Counted from the stretch's first letter, positions 30,368 through 40,441 are shown. The stretch: 64,000 nt of DNA from Candidatus Pantoea bituminis (GCF_018842675.1 NZ_JAGTWO010000001.1:1-64000), one strand, 5' to 3'. The notes: generated from the sequence alone by a model not told the origin. Translations and numbers: made by a program.

Positions 30368-30906
30368 TCAGGGTTTACGCATGCCGGTCATACTGCGGAA
30401 CACGCCATCTCGCAGTACAAAAGCATGGAGCAGCGCAGCGGCCAGATGCAGCATTACCGTAGCGAATAGCGCGAGCGCAAACCAGGTATGCAGGGGCGCA
30501 GTAGCGCATACAAGTCATTATTCACGGGCACAACAGGCGGCAGGACAATTCCGGCACCGAGAGTAACAGGATAACCCGCCGCTGAAAGCATCGCCCAGCC
30601 AATAAGAGGCTGGGCCAGCATCATAAAATAAAGTATCCAGTGTGAAAGATGCGCCACGCCACGCTGCCATGCGGGTAATGTCGCTGGCAAAGCGGGCGTT
30701 ACGGTTGCAAAACGCAGCCACAAGCGAACCACGACTAAAACCAATATCATCACGCCGAGCGGCTTATGTATCGCCACCAGTAAACTATGCAGGGATGATA
30801 CGCTGGCAACCATGGCTACGCCGATAAACAGCATTGTTAAAATCGCTGCGGCCATAAGCCAGTGCAGGAAGCGCATAGCTGGATGAAAATATTCGACATG
30901 CTTCAT
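30368..30906 (-). CDS. Cytochrome b561 (frame broken)
   Basis: About 179 residues, four membrane helices and the four expected haem-ligand histidines (FHPAMRFLHWLM, AIHKPLGVMIL and, after the break, VMLHLAAALLHAF). The frame breaks in four G at 30493-30496 (five expected); restored, it ends at 30368. Its start overlaps the stop of the catalase-like gene by 4 nt, a pairing seen in other proteobacteria, so it likely supplies electrons to or from the exported peroxidase. Confidence 0.87.
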
Positions 30907-31956
30907 AATTTCGCTCCTGCTTGTTGAGCTTGTTCCCGAGTGCGCAAATTGTACGACCTGGCATAGGCCGACGAACGCGCATTCAATATCGGATCGTCAG
31001 AGGCGGCTATACCATCGGGCAAAATCAAAGGATCAAAATTGATGTCATTGCAGGGGCCTTGCTGCTGAGGAGTGGCCTGGTTTATCACCAGCGTGCCGGC
31101 ATTAATCGTTTGACGATCGGCTGGCCATGCTTTAGTGGCATCATTACTTTTATCGCCAGCCTGAGCCAGTGTGATGACTAAATTCCACCTGAGCGCGCCC
31201 TGACCAAGGCGTTGTATAAGATCTTTCTGCAAAAAATCGCTGTCATGTTTATTGGCATCGCTGACAGGGTCTGCCTTGATGGTCGGAACCACACTCCAGC
31301 GGACCAGATGTGAGTTGCCCGATTTATCAATCAAGCGGAAGGCATTGAGACTGTTAAAGCGATCGCTGGCCCAACTGGAGGACGGCGTATACTGCTTAGC
31401 CCATGCAAAAAAGGTTTTACTTCCGGATGATTCGTTATGAAAGCGTTGAGTTTATTCGGGTTTACTTTTCCGGTACTGGTATCAGGCAGTGTAGCCGTCT
31501 GAAGTTGATAAAACGCTTCAACCGAAGAGACAGGAAAGAAGGGCATGGCATTCATACCCGTGCGCCACTGTTCACCATTGGCTTGTTGAAAAAGCAGAGC
31601 CATGCTGCGTACCGGCACAGCGTAATCGGGTGCGAGGGATTACCACCCGCAATGGCGAAACGTCCCGTTACGGCTGTTTCTCCTCGGGAAAACAGTGACG
31701 CACGCGATAAAACGCTGGCATTACCATTTGAGATAAAACTGCCAAGCACGCAAATGCCTTTAGCATGATTCCGACGATAGGTCGGATGCACGCCAGATGA
31801 CTTTTCTAATACATTTACAAGCTTGTCTGAGGTAAGACGTTCAGGTGCCAGCCAGCCGCCAGTCCAGAGAAATAACAACGTTACAGTTACCGGAATAACA
31901 CCAGCCAGCGCAAGACGCAGCAATATTCTTCCGGTGAAAATTGATTGCATTTTCAT
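30903..31956 (-). CDS. Exported catalase-family haem peroxidase (SrpA-like; frame broken twice)
   Basis: About 351 residues. An N-terminal membrane/signal segment (LLRLALAGVIPVTVTLLFLW) precedes the small-catalase domain. The distal haem His lies in GVHPTYRRNHAKG and the proximal Tyr in NARSSAYARSYNLR. Frames break at 31628-31630 (three G, four expected) and 31415-31418 (four T, five expected). Known relatives decompose peroxides in the periplasm. Operon with cytochrome b561 downstream. Confidence 0.87.
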
Positions 31957-32034
31957 ATTTCACTTAGCGTTTACATAATGGATTCAATGTAATTTATCGA
32001 AATTTAAATCTGAATCGATAAAACCCCTCTTTGA

Positions 32035-32619
32035 TTAAGAAAAGCTAACCGGTTTATTTTTTCTGATGATCGCCGTGAGTGATACGGCTGAAACAAGAAA
32101 ATAGAAAGCGCCAAAGGCCGCATAACCAGCAATGTTAATAATGGAAGGTGGAACAGGCATTTGAGCCTGAAAAATAAAAAATGTCCCGGCCAGTGCGGAC
32201 TGCGCACCACTGAGAGCCATACTCCACTGAGCGTTATTATTTTTCCAGCGTTGAATCGCCGCCCCAAGCTGCAATAGTCCTGATAAAATTGCCCATCCGC
32301 CAAATACAGCGATGACTGCATTCATGCTTTTTGTGATTGTTAATATCACTGCCAACGTAGTGATTATGCTGACAATAATATTGCTGGTCTGCATGAGATT
32401 TTTTCCGAAGCCGCCGCTCTTAGTTGAATCAATATAATTGGCTAACGCATCCCAGGCAGGATAGATAACCAGTAAAATGGCGGCAAAACCAAATGAGTGC
32501 TGACCAACAGTAAAAGCGGCTGCAACCCACATTAATGAAAATCCGGTACGTAAATAATAATATTTTTTTAGCCAGTAATGAGAGGGTATATTTTGCATCG
32601 GCTTAATATTTAGTGACAT
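32035..32619 (-). CDS. DUF308/HdeD-like membrane protein
   Basis: 194 residues with about six hydrophobic helices (RTGFSLMWVAAAFTVG, NIIVSIITTLAVILTI, AVIAVFGGWAILSGLLQLGA). GGAGA stands 7 nt before ATG 32619, which I prefer to the upstream in-frame codon at 32685. Relatives include HdeD-like proteins of unknown mechanism. Monocistronic. Confidence 0.7.
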   Translation of the reverse strand: MSLNIKPMQNIPSHYWLKKYYYLRTGFSLMWVAAAFTVGQHSFGFAAILLVIYPAWDALANYIDSTKSGGFGKNLMQTSNIIVSIITTLAVILTITKSMNAVIAVFGGWAILSGLLQLGAAIQRWKNNNAQWSMALSGAQSALAGTFFIFQAQMPVPPSIINIAGYAAFGAFYFLVSAVSLTAIIRKNKPVSFS

Positions 32620-32760
32620 TTTATTCTCCAGCATGTACGTATGCTTCAAACACATTATTAACACAGAATTAACCAGAAATGCCATCCTACTAGTAGGATG
32701 GCATTTCTGTCAACGCGGTTATCTTTTTTCCAGAGGCTTTGCCACAAAAGGATAAAAAGC

Positions 32761-32880
32761 ATGCTATTTATGCTGTTTGGTGCCGGCTATCTGATTGGGC
32801 CGTTGCTGGCGCATTATCTGAGGTGCTTTGTAGGAAATTACCTGAATTCAGTTGGAATGAGATGTGAAACCGTTGGGTTA
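32761..32880 (+). pseudogene. Fragment of a DHA2-type MFS transporter gene
   Basis: About 40 codons reading LFGAGYLIGPLLAHYLRCFV and GNYLNSVGMRCETVGLA, clearly homologous to the intact exporter gene at 24627-26083 (around base 25570-25685 there). The homology stops where the right arm of a repeat copy begins at 32880. No other part of the gene is present. Confidence 0.8.
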
Positions 32881-32903
32881 GCTATGAGCGAAAAGCGGAC
32901 CTT
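32880..32903 (+). repeat. Intergenic repeat, right arm only, forward
   Basis: GCTATGAGCGAAAAGCGGAC, joined directly to the MFS fragment. Confidence 0.8.
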
Positions 32904-32971
32904 GATTGATAGCGTCTCTGTGAGCATGAGCAGATTAGGCCCCACGATACTTCGCGAGGCCTTTAGCCATT

Positions 32972-34380
32972 TTACAGCGACGGATGTGCCCCTTTTACCG
33001 GGCTGACTTCTTCAAGCAGGGATGCGATATGTAAAATGGTTCTCTCTGCATGCCATTTGCCAACAATCTGAACGTTAACTGGCATTCCCTCGCGACTTTT
33101 TCCAAACGGAAGCGCTATACCGGGTAATCCCGTTACGTTAAGTGGGACCGTGGCACCCTGAAGATAAGTTGCATCAACTTCTTTGCCGTCAATAACAAAT
33201 CGGTCAACGCCATGTTTGTGTGCCGGAATGGGAAGGACATGCGTTATAAGCGCATCATACTGAGAAAAATACTCTGCAAAACCATCCCGCAGTCTTTCTG
33301 CTGCCTGCTCCGCATCAATAAAATCAGACATGGAAGTGTCTGGCAGTGACAGCATAGTTTTGGCCATCTTATAAAGCTCATCAGGGCTACGACCTGCTGT
33401 TGCTGCCGCAAATGCAGGCTTCATTTCCATGACGTGTATCCGGTTGAAGACATCCAGCGCAAAATCCTGCTCCAGCGCCGGGATACTCACGTGCTCCACA
33501 ACCACGCCGGGTCCCTGTAACGCTTCAGCTGCTGACCTGACTATTGCTGCCACTTCAGGGTCAACAGGACCAAAGCCCGGCCCGGTCATCCAGCCAATAC
33601 GAAGCGGACGTAATGATGCAAACGACAGTCCATCTGGGTAAACCGGCGCATTGCTGGAAAAAGCATCGTGCCCGTCCGGCCCAGACAGTTGTGAGAAGGC
33701 CAGGGCAATATCGCGCACAGAACGGGCCATTGGACCCACATGCCAGAACCGGCGGGGGCACGCGGCCAAATGCCCGTCATGGGCACGCTACCGTGCGTTG
33801 CTTTCATGGACGTGATTCCAGTCTGCGCAGCCGGTCCGCGCACTGAAATGGCCAGGTCTGTACCCAGCCCAAGCGGAGACATTCCTGCAGCAATAGCGGC
33901 TGATTCACCCCCGCTGGAGCCACCGGGCGTGCGTGTCAGGTCCCATGGGTTATTGGATCGACCGGAAAGCAGATTATCGCTCTCAATCCAGTATGAAAAT
34001 TCCGGCAGGTTGGTTTTCGCAAGCAGGATGCCACCTGCATTTTTGAGACGCGCCACGCTGGTAGCATCCTTATCAGGAAGACGATTTTTAAAAATAGGGG
34101 AGCCACGCTGTGTCAGTACGTCGGCCGTATCTATCGAATCTTTCACCGTGAAGGGAACGCCATGCAGGGGACCGAGAGCGTCTCCTCTTATCACTGCGGC
34201 TTCCGCTGCAACAGCATGTTTCATTGCATCATTTGCCATTGTCACAATGGCATTAACGTCTGGGTTTATCGCTTCGATACGGTCAATGTGCGCCTGCATA
34301 ACTTCAACAGGTGAGATTTCACGACTGCGAATCATTGCGGCCAGTTGGGTTGCGTCTGAATAAAAAATATCTTTGCTCAT
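32972..34380 (-). CDS. Amidase signature family hydrolase (frame broken)
   Basis: About 469 residues. Ser-cisSer-Lys catalytic elements: VPFTVKDSIDT supplies Lys, and TPGGSSGGESAAIAAG supplies the two serines. The frame breaks in five G at 33754-33758 (six expected); restored, the sequence runs through RRFWHVGPMARSVRDIALAF. Related to enantiomer-selective and 6-aminohexanoate-type amidases; substrate unknown. Divergent from a TetR gene with a large palindrome between them. Confidence 0.87.
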
Positions 34381-34397
34381 GATGATCATTGCCTTAT

Positions 34398-34469
34398 CTA
34401 ACTAACGTTTGGTAGGTAAACAGTAGGCGCATAAATTTACCCTGTCAACACCTACCTAACACATGTTAG
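34398..34469. promoter_or_regulatory. Extended inverted repeat, candidate TetR operator between amidase and regulator
   Basis: Arms of 20 bp: CTAACTAACGTTTGGTAGGT (34398-34417) and the complement-matching ACCTACCTAACACATGTTAG (34450-34469), with about 15 of 20 positions paired. It covers both divergent promoters. The GGTAGGT core recalls the palindrome before the other TetR gene. Confidence 0.6.
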
Positions 34470-34496
34470 AATTAAGGCGTATTCTTCAGGAGAGAC

Positions 34497-35072
34497 ATGA
34501 TGAGCAAGACATCTAAAGACGAAATATTAAAAGCAGCCCGTCTGGCGGCACAGGCTCATGGTTACACCGGGCTGAATATTCGCGGCCTGGCTGATGAGGT
34601 CGGTATCAAAGCCGCAAGCATTTATTATCATTTCCCCGGCAAGGCGGAGTTAGGTGCGGCAGTTGCACAGCGCTACTGGGAAGACACGGCGCACGACCTC
34701 GAAGCAATACGTGAAGCAGAGGGCAATGCGCTTAAAAGTCTGAGCCGTTATCCGCATATATTTCGCCGCTCGCTTGAAAGCCAGAACCGGCTATGTATGG
34801 GCAGCTTTATGGCTGCTGAGTATGATGATCTGCCGGAGCCGGTGAAAAAAGAGATACAGAAATTCGCTGACGTGAATGTGGTGTGGTTGAATACGCAGCT
34901 TCAGGAAGCAGGTATCGCCAGTGCTGAAGACGGGGAAAAACGCGCGCGTGCTATTTTTTCCGCTATTGCCGGCGCACAGCTAATGGCCAGAAGCCGGAAC
35001 GATATTCACCTCTTTGACGAAATTATTGAAGGATATGCACAATCGGGCTTGCTGCCTTCCGTTACGAAATGA
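34497..35072 (+). CDS. TetR/AcrR family transcriptional regulator
   Basis: 191 residues. HTH about residues 22-52 (IRGLADEVGIKAASIYYHFP) and a ligand-binding C-domain (FRRSLESQNRLCMGSFMAAE). AGGAGAG precedes the ATG. Divergent from the amidase gene, which it likely represses together with itself. Confidence 0.92.
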   Translation: MMSKTSKDEILKAARLAAQAHGYTGLNIRGLADEVGIKAASIYYHFPGKAELGAAVAQRYWEDTAHDLEAIREAEGNALKSLSRYPHIFRRSLESQNRLCMGSFMAAEYDDLPEPVKKEIQKFADVNVVWLNTQLQEAGIASAEDGEKRARAIFSAIAGAQLMARSRNDIHLFDEIIEGYAQSGLLPSVTK

Positions 35073-35542
35073 ATATGATAATGCGGGGATGAGGAGTTTA
35101 AATCAGGCATCTGGCCGATTGGCAGTTCCTTAACCGGCAGAACCGGTAAGCTCCGCCAGAAGCGGAGTTTCGGGCCTAACGGCTGGGGGCTGATGGCAAC
35201 GGCAAGTACCAGCCCTGAATCTGGCCGCGCCAGTTAGTCTTATAACCTCAAATAAGGTCGAAAAAAGGGAAAGCGAGGGACCTGCTGAAGATAGCGGAAG
35301 AGGGGTTAGGTAACCGTTAAGTCTGGGAAAGGTGCGCTATGAGCGAAAAGCGGACGTTCTGCCTGCAAAATTTATTACGATGCCGGTGGTTGGCAGTGCT
35401 AAAGCAGTAGTAACGAAAGGCAGTCTTCATCCACTTGTCAATGTCAGTGTTCATAAACGCGGCAATATCCTTTATGAGATTGCAATACAAATCGTTATAT
35501 ATTCAAATGCATAACGATACTCATGCTTGAAAAGGATGTTAA
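35073..35542. other. 470-bp stretch without a gene, holding a half repeat
   Basis: Between 35100 and 35240 there are several short complementary GC-rich segments (CTCCGCCAGAAGCGGAG, AACCGGCAGAACCGG) that could form hairpins; no RNA family recognised. A right-arm repeat follows at 35331. AAAGGA before 35543 is the ribosome site of the next gene. Confidence 0.35.
35331..35358 (+). repeat. Intergenic repeat, right arm only, forward
   Basis: GTGCGCTATGAGCGAAAAGC plus GGACGTTC. Confidence 0.78.
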
Positions 35543-36046
35543 ATGAATCTGTATATGTTCTATATCGGTGGCAATGCTGGGAAATCCAACATAGAAGTGC
35601 ACGACATTCAATTTGTTGCGGCAAACAGACCAGAAGATGCCTGGCCCGCTCTTCGTGATGTATGGTTCGGGGATAAGGATAAAATTCATATTGACGGCTA
35701 CAGCCGTGTCACCTGGGCTGACGGATATTCTGTTACCCTCTCCGCTAAACCTTCCCCTTCAGCAAACAGGTTATTTTTCGTCAATGCAGGCGGCTACCGA
35801 CCTGATACGCTCGCTGAGTTACATGAATTCGATTTATTTGTGGCCGAAAATGCGCAGCAGGCTAAGAAAAAAGCGTTACAGACGCTGCTCTGTGGCACCG
35901 ACCATCAGCATAAAGATAATTTGAAGGACGTGGATGATTGCCTGTTACTTGAAAAGGTAGGTGAGTTCTTTATTCATTTGGTTCCCTGTGATTCCGGACG
36001 TCGTGATCAACCAGAATGGCAGGGCTATCAACCCATAGGTATCTGA
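35543..36046 (+). CDS. DUF1543 domain protein
   Basis: 167 residues. MFYIGGNAGKSNIEVHDIQF and the repeat-like second half (RLFFVNAGGYRPDTLAELHE) match the two-module DUF1543 family, whose function is unknown. A strong AAAGGA ribosome site is present. A small membrane protein gene follows 98 bp downstream. Confidence 0.8.
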   Translation: MNLYMFYIGGNAGKSNIEVHDIQFVAANRPEDAWPALRDVWFGDKDKIHIDGYSRVTWADGYSVTLSAKPSPSANRLFFVNAGGYRPDTLAELHEFDLFVAENAQQAKKKALQTLLCGTDHQHKDNLKDVDDCLLLEKVGEFFIHLVPCDSGRRDQPEWQGYQPIGI

Positions 36047-36144
36047 CATTGGCCAGACTGCAGGTGCGGCAGTAATGGCTAAACATTTGTTAATCCGGCA
36101 GGTTATATTTATTCCTGCGGAATCAACGGAATAAGGACAATACC

Positions 36145-36426
36145 GTGAAAATCTACTGGACCCTGAAAAGCATTCCTGAACTCGCCGATTTATCCCTGCG
36201 GGAACGCGGAAGGCGCTGGAGGAGCGCATATAAGTCCGCTTTCCGGCACCGGGAAACCTGGTGCGGGATGGCGCTATGCGGTAGCTGTGCGGGCGCGGGC
36301 GTCTATTTCTTCGGTATGGTGGGCGGCGTACTGATGGCCGCACTGGGCGGTTTCCTGTACGGCCAAATAGTGACATACGTTGCTCTTAAATATTGCCGCC
36401 ACCAGCTGCGCGGCGAAGCCGGCTGA
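36145..36426 (+). CDS. Small membrane protein of unknown function
   Basis: 93 residues from a GTG start with AAGGA upstream. The N-terminal half is basic (RERGRRWRSAYKSAFRHRE); two hydrophobic, glycine-rich helices follow (GMALCGSCAGAGVYFFGMVG, GVLMAALGGFLYGQIVTYVA). I take it as a conserved enterobacterial inner-membrane protein without known role. Confidence 0.68.
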   Translation: MKIYWTLKSIPELADLSLRERGRRWRSAYKSAFRHRETWCGMALCGSCAGAGVYFFGMVGGVLMAALGGFLYGQIVTYVALKYCRHQLRGEAG

Positions 36427-36578
36427 TTTTTGGAGATACAGCTTTCCCGCTATGTGACTTCGCAATTGCATGCGGTTTGGCTATCCGGTCGTATTTTACT
36501 TGACCATCGGCAACCAACAATCCAGGCAAAGTTGACGGGCAGTGACCTGCCCGCAGGTTAATATATTTCAGTGTTAGC

Positions 36579-36647
36579 AATGTCCGCTTCTGGCACAAAG
36601 CGGACATTGAGTAGGGCAAGGTCCGCTATGAGTGAAAAGCGGACATC
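36579..36647 (+). repeat. Two-arm intergenic repeat, forward, best-conserved copy
   Basis: Both arms are nearly ideal: ATGTCCGCTTCTGGCACAAAGC...GGACATT and GTCCGCTATGAGTGAAAAGC...GGACATC. Its last bases contain the stop codon of the YciI-like gene. Confidence 0.92.
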
Positions 36648-36939
36648 AATCTTTAAGCATGTCCTCAAATGCCAGGTTCCACGATAAAACCTCAACTGAT
36701 GCTCGCAAGCCATGGACCCAAAAAGGATCATCGGAAAATATGGATAAGGCCTCTTCTTCATGCTCAGCCTTCACGACCCATAGCGCTCCGACAGGTTGAT
36801 CGTTATGCTTTTCACGTAATGAACCGGCAGCAAGAACCACACCTCGTTTTTGCTTTAACCAGTCTAAATGAGGATTGAGATAGTGTTTTCTGACATCGTA
36901 TTCACTTGGGTGATCGGTGAACCTTATTGCGAAAAGCAT
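36646..36939 (-). CDS. YciI-like protein
   Basis: 97 residues of the ferredoxin-like YciI superfamily. MLFAIRFTDHPSEYDVRKHY with the conserved His/Asp region, GSLREKHNDQPVGALWVVKA and DPFWVHGLRASVEVLSW. Some relatives are dehydrochlorinase-like, but most have no assigned reaction. Its TGA stop is provided by the terminal bases of the repeat copy. Confidence 0.87.
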   Translation of the reverse strand: MLFAIRFTDHPSEYDVRKHYLNPHLDWLKQKRGVVLAAGSLREKHNDQPVGALWVVKAEHEEEALSIFSDDPFWVHGLRASVEVLSWNLAFEDMLKD

Positions 36940-37150
36940 TTCTTCCCCTTTTCTAGCATTCTAGTTGGCGATTTCTGGAAGTTAATAAAGATCAGAGCCT
37001 GATTTCATTGAATGTTAAAACCCGCGGCAACACATCTGTGCAAACTAAGTGCAGGCTGCATAGTTCTCTCTCCTTAAATTAATGACATCATGGATGACTT
37101 TACGCCATGCTGGCATGACCCGGTCCACTGGCATCAGGAAGGAAACAGCC

Positions 37151-38028
37151 ATGATCATCAGACCCAGGCACACCGCTAAGGATTCGAGCCACAGCAGTAA
37201 CGATAACGTCAGCACAGACAGCCGGACAGAATTCTGGCGCGATCCGTCCGTTAACTATGTAGAAAGTCGCCGCGCCTGTAACAGCCGCGCGTGCTATAAG
37301 CCACACAGTCATCCGACTTTTTCTATAGGCGCGGTTGATGCAGGCGGTAGTACTTTCACTGGCGCGACATCTGGCCCGTGCTCGTTGCGGCCCGGAATGA
37401 TGGTTTTTATTCCGGGTGGCTGTGTTCATGCCTGTAATCCTCTGCCTGACCAGAGCTGGAGCTATCAGATGCTGCACCTGGATGCCGGCTGGTTAAGTGC
37501 TTTAGTTGCAGAAATGAGCAATTTGTCGGGTGGGTTCATCAGTGAAAGTGAAATTCGACTGGTTGATAAAGACGTTGTCTATCGTCGCTTCTGTGAACTG
37601 AATAACCTCCTGTTTTCAACCGCCAGTAATGAAGATAAAAATGCTGCGCTGATAGAGTTTATTGGCGATTGTGACTGCGGCGAAAATATGGTTGAAACAT
37701 TCCCGGCCGTGTCGCCCTGTGCCAGCCTGGCAGTAAAAGCGTTATAGATGCACTGCAACAGACCGAGCGGCAGCCATGGGGGTTAACAGAGTTGGCAAAC
37801 CTCTCAGGGCTGAGTCGTTATCAGCTGATAAGGGCGGTTCGCGTTGCGACCGGAATGACGCCGCACTCTTACCAACTGAATGTTCGCATTAATCAGGCGC
37901 GCAGCTGGCTTCAGTCAGGCCATGAAATAACCGATATTGCCTACCGACTGGGTTTTGCCGATCAAAGCCACTTCCAGCGTGTATTTAAGGCTCATACTGG
38001 TGTAACGCCGGGCTGCTATCGGGCTTGA
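37151..38028 (+). CDS. AraC family transcriptional regulator (frame broken)
   Basis: About 292 residues from ATG 37151. N-terminal cupin-like ligand domain (ACYKPHSHPTFSIGAVDAGG, RPGMMVFIPGGCVHACNPLP), C-terminal HTH pair (LTELANLSGLSRYQLIRAVR, DIAYRLGFADQSHFQRVFKA). The frame breaks in four A at 37735-37738 (five expected). This subfamily commonly controls a neighbouring LysE exporter, which follows 80 bp downstream. Confidence 0.88.
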
Positions 38029-38108
38029 GCAAAATGCAATTTTATTCAATACAATGCTGTTCCAGTTTTGCATCCTGTTAAAAATTTTTTTAAGAGGATC
38101 ATACTGTG

Positions 38109-38758
38109 ATGCAACAATTTTTTTCGTGGCAGCGGCACATTTTCTGGCGCTGCTGTCGCCCGGTCCGGATTTTTTCCTGGTTGCGCGTACCTCAATAAGA
38201 GCCGGTTGGCGGCGTGCAGCAAATGTATGTCTGGGAATAGCGATCGCGAACGGCGTATTTATTCTCGCCGCTTTCAGCGGCATAACGCTTTTCCGACCGG
38301 ACAGCATCAGCTTTATTGCTATTCAGCTCGCAGGCTGTGCCTATTTACTGTACATCGGTCAACTTTTTATCCGCTTTGCTGGCAGGAATTCCATTGCTGA
38401 ACACAATGTCGAAGTAGATGCTCGTATGACAGAATCTGCGGACGTAATGAGTCCTTACCGTGAATCAGGCATGGGCTTTTTGTCTGGTATTCTCAATCCT
38501 AAAAACGCGCTGTTTTACGTCAGTCTGGCCACGCTGCTCGGCGGGACCCATACGGCGATGAGTCTTAAAGTCGCCTATGGCGTGTGGATGTTTAGTATCG
38601 TGCTGCTGTGGGATTTGCTGGTGGCAATATTCATTGGCAATCGCTTGTTCCTGAGGTACTTTTCGCAAATGTTGCCCTGGCTGGAACGTATCTCAGGTGT
38701 CATCCTGATTGGCCTGGCCGTGAGTGTTATCGCGGTCAATGTTATCAAACTTTCCTGA
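38109..38758 (+). CDS. LysE family amino-acid/metabolite exporter (frame broken at the start)
   Basis: About 216 residues, six helices. With one T added to the seven at 38118-38124 the start reads MQQFFFVAAAHFLALLSPGP, the LysE/RhtB N-terminus; the GILNPKNALFYVSLATLLGG motif is conserved. AGAGGATC precedes the GTG/ATG. Probably exports an amino acid or homoserine-lactone-like compound under control of the AraC gene upstream. Confidence 0.87.
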
Positions 38759-38828
38759 TAGTCCTCATGCCTTTAACTTCTGCTTTGGATTAAATGCAGG
38801 CATGCGTATATCCCTCTGGAAAACATCC

Positions 38829-38869
38829 CCATGGCACAATTTTGAGTGGCTATGAGCGAGAAGCTGACC
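38829..38869 (+). repeat. Intergenic repeat, degenerate, forward
   Basis: Right arm GGCTATGAGCGAGAAGCTGAC; left arm reduced to CATGGCACAA. Confidence 0.65.
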
Positions 38870-38990
38870 AAAATATAGGAGCCTGTTAATCAAACAGGAT
38901 GGGCCAGCGGAAGCCCATCTTAACCCCTTGATGCAAGGGTAAAAAGCGATTAGAGAAAATTAGGTATCTGATTAAGAAAACAGGAGCTTG

Positions 38991-39731
38991 ATGATGAAAA
39001 TGGCAGCGATTTCGGACATTCATGGAAATATTTTCGCGCTAAATGCCGTGCTGCAGGATATCGAAACCCGGGGAGTAGATTTTGTTGTCAATCTTGGCGA
39101 TGTTTTTTCTGGTGGTCTTTGCCCGGCAGAAACGGCCGAGAGGCTTTTACCGCTGAATTTCCCCACGATAAAAGGTAATCACGAACGGCAGTTGCTTGAA
39201 ACGCAACCTGAAAGAATGGGGCTGTCCGACAGCCATGCGTGCAGGCATCTCAGACAGGAACACTGGAACTGGCTGCGAAATATGCCTGCTGAGCTAACCC
39301 TTCATGATGAGATCCTAATGGTTCATGGGGTTCCGGGTGATGACAGTATTTATCTTCTTGAAGAGGTGACGGAGTCAGGCGTCAAAGTCTCTTCTCACGC
39401 AAGGGTGAATGAGTATGTGGAACATCAGACCGCTTCTCTTATCCTCTGTGGTCACACTCATATCCCCCGACGTCTTGAACTGAGCTCAGGATGCCTTATC
39501 GTGAATCCCGGCAGTGTTGGTTTACAGGCCTATGAAGATGATCAGCCCTATTATCATAAAATGGAAAGCGGTTCACCGCATGCCCGCTATGCGATTCTGG
39601 AAAAGTGCAACGATAAATGGTCCGTAGCGTTTCATAAGGTAGCCTATAACTGGGAAAAAGCCGCCGAGGTTGCATTGGCTAACCATCGCCCTGACTGGGT
39701 TAACGCGCTCACAACAGGAAGAATGGAATAG
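38991..39731 (+). CDS. Metallophosphoesterase (YfcE/calcineurin-like)
   Basis: About 246 residues. Metal-binding motifs AAISDIHGNIFALNAVL, VNLGDVFSGG, IKGNHERQL, then LCGHTHIPR and NPGSVGL. This is the protein-phosphatase-like class related to YfcE/MJ0936; natural substrate unknown. AGGAG stands before ATG 38991, preferred to the TTG three bases earlier. Confidence 0.88.
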   Translation: MMKMAAISDIHGNIFALNAVLQDIETRGVDFVVNLGDVFSGGLCPAETAERLLPLNFPTIKGNHERQLLETQPERMGLSDSHACRHLRQEHWNWLRNMPAELTLHDEILMVHGVPGDDSIYLLEEVTESGVKVSSHARVNEYVEHQTASLILCGHTHIPRRLELSSGCLIVNPGSVGLQAYEDDQPYYHKMESGSPHARYAILEKCNDKWSVAFHKVAYNWEKAAEVALANHRPDWVNALTTGRME

Positions 39732-39768
39732 GGTGTAGTGGTAAGAAACCTGCCTCCATAAAAATCCC

Positions 39769-39796
39769 GGTCGGCTTTGTGCGAAAAGCGGACGTA
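39769..39796 (+). repeat. Intergenic repeat, single arm, orientation ambiguous
   Basis: GTCGGCTTTGTGCGAAAAGC plus GGACGTA: differs from the forward right arm at two positions and from the reversed left arm at two positions. Confidence 0.6.
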
Positions 39797-39913
39797 GTGA
39801 CATCGGTGACGGCGGTATGTTGCAGTCTGGCGATTCACTATCATCCATTGAAGGATGATGCACTTACCATCAGCATTTTCTATCCTGCGGATACTTATAC
39901 GAAAGGTAACGGC

Positions 39914-40369
39914 ATGATCACAGTAGAAAAATCAGATCCACATTCTCCAGATTCTCATTATTTAACAGAAAAACTGTCAGCAGAGCTTGCCACCATTACC
40001 GGTGATAGTGGCAAAAGCAACTTCACATCAGACTCCATGAATGGGGACAGATCACTGTGGGTACTGGCAAGAAACATAAAGGGAGAAGCGATAGGATGTG
40101 GCGCTATCCGACCGCTAACAGGGAATATAGCGGAACTTAAAAGGATGTTTTCAGACCGGAGCTCTCCGGGTATTGGTAATGCTTTACTTACTTTCCTCGA
40201 AACTTCCGCGAAGAGCATGGGATATACCGAACTCTGGCTTGAAACCCGGCTTGTTAACCACAGGGCAGTACATTTTTATAAGAAAAATGGCTACGTGCGC
40301 ATTGAGAATTACGGACCATACATAGGCCGGGAAGAGGCTGTATGTTTCTCTAAGCCATTACAAGACTGA
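39914..40369 (+). CDS. GNAT family N-acetyltransferase
   Basis: 151 residues from ATG 39914 (GAAAGG upstream). SLWVLARNIKGEAIGCGAIR, ELKRMFSDRSSPGIGNALLT and HRAVHFYKKNGYVRIENYGP give the GNAT core; the CoA loop is RSSPGIG rather than RxxGxG. Upstream in-frame codons run into the repeat and are not part of the gene. Confidence 0.87.
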   Translation: MITVEKSDPHSPDSHYLTEKLSAELATITGDSGKSNFTSDSMNGDRSLWVLARNIKGEAIGCGAIRPLTGNIAELKRMFSDRSSPGIGNALLTFLETSAKSMGYTELWLETRLVNHRAVHFYKKNGYVRIENYGPYIGREEAVCFSKPLQD

Positions 40370-40394
40370 CATAAAGCTTACTCAACCTGAGCCC

Positions 40395-40441
40395 CTGTTT
40401 GTGCAGCGTGCGCATGTCAGCTATGAGCGAGAAACGGACGA
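40395..40441 (+). repeat. Intergenic repeat, right arm kept, forward
   Basis: TCAGCTATGAGCGAGAAACGG with a vestigial left part TTTGTGCAGCG. Confidence 0.65.

Noticed and set aside
36558..36761. Short frames encoding SALCQKRT- or MSEKRT-like peptides at repeat copies
   Set aside because: They are translations of the repeat arms, the same sequence in every copy, and not genes. Similar peptides are a common source of false annotations.
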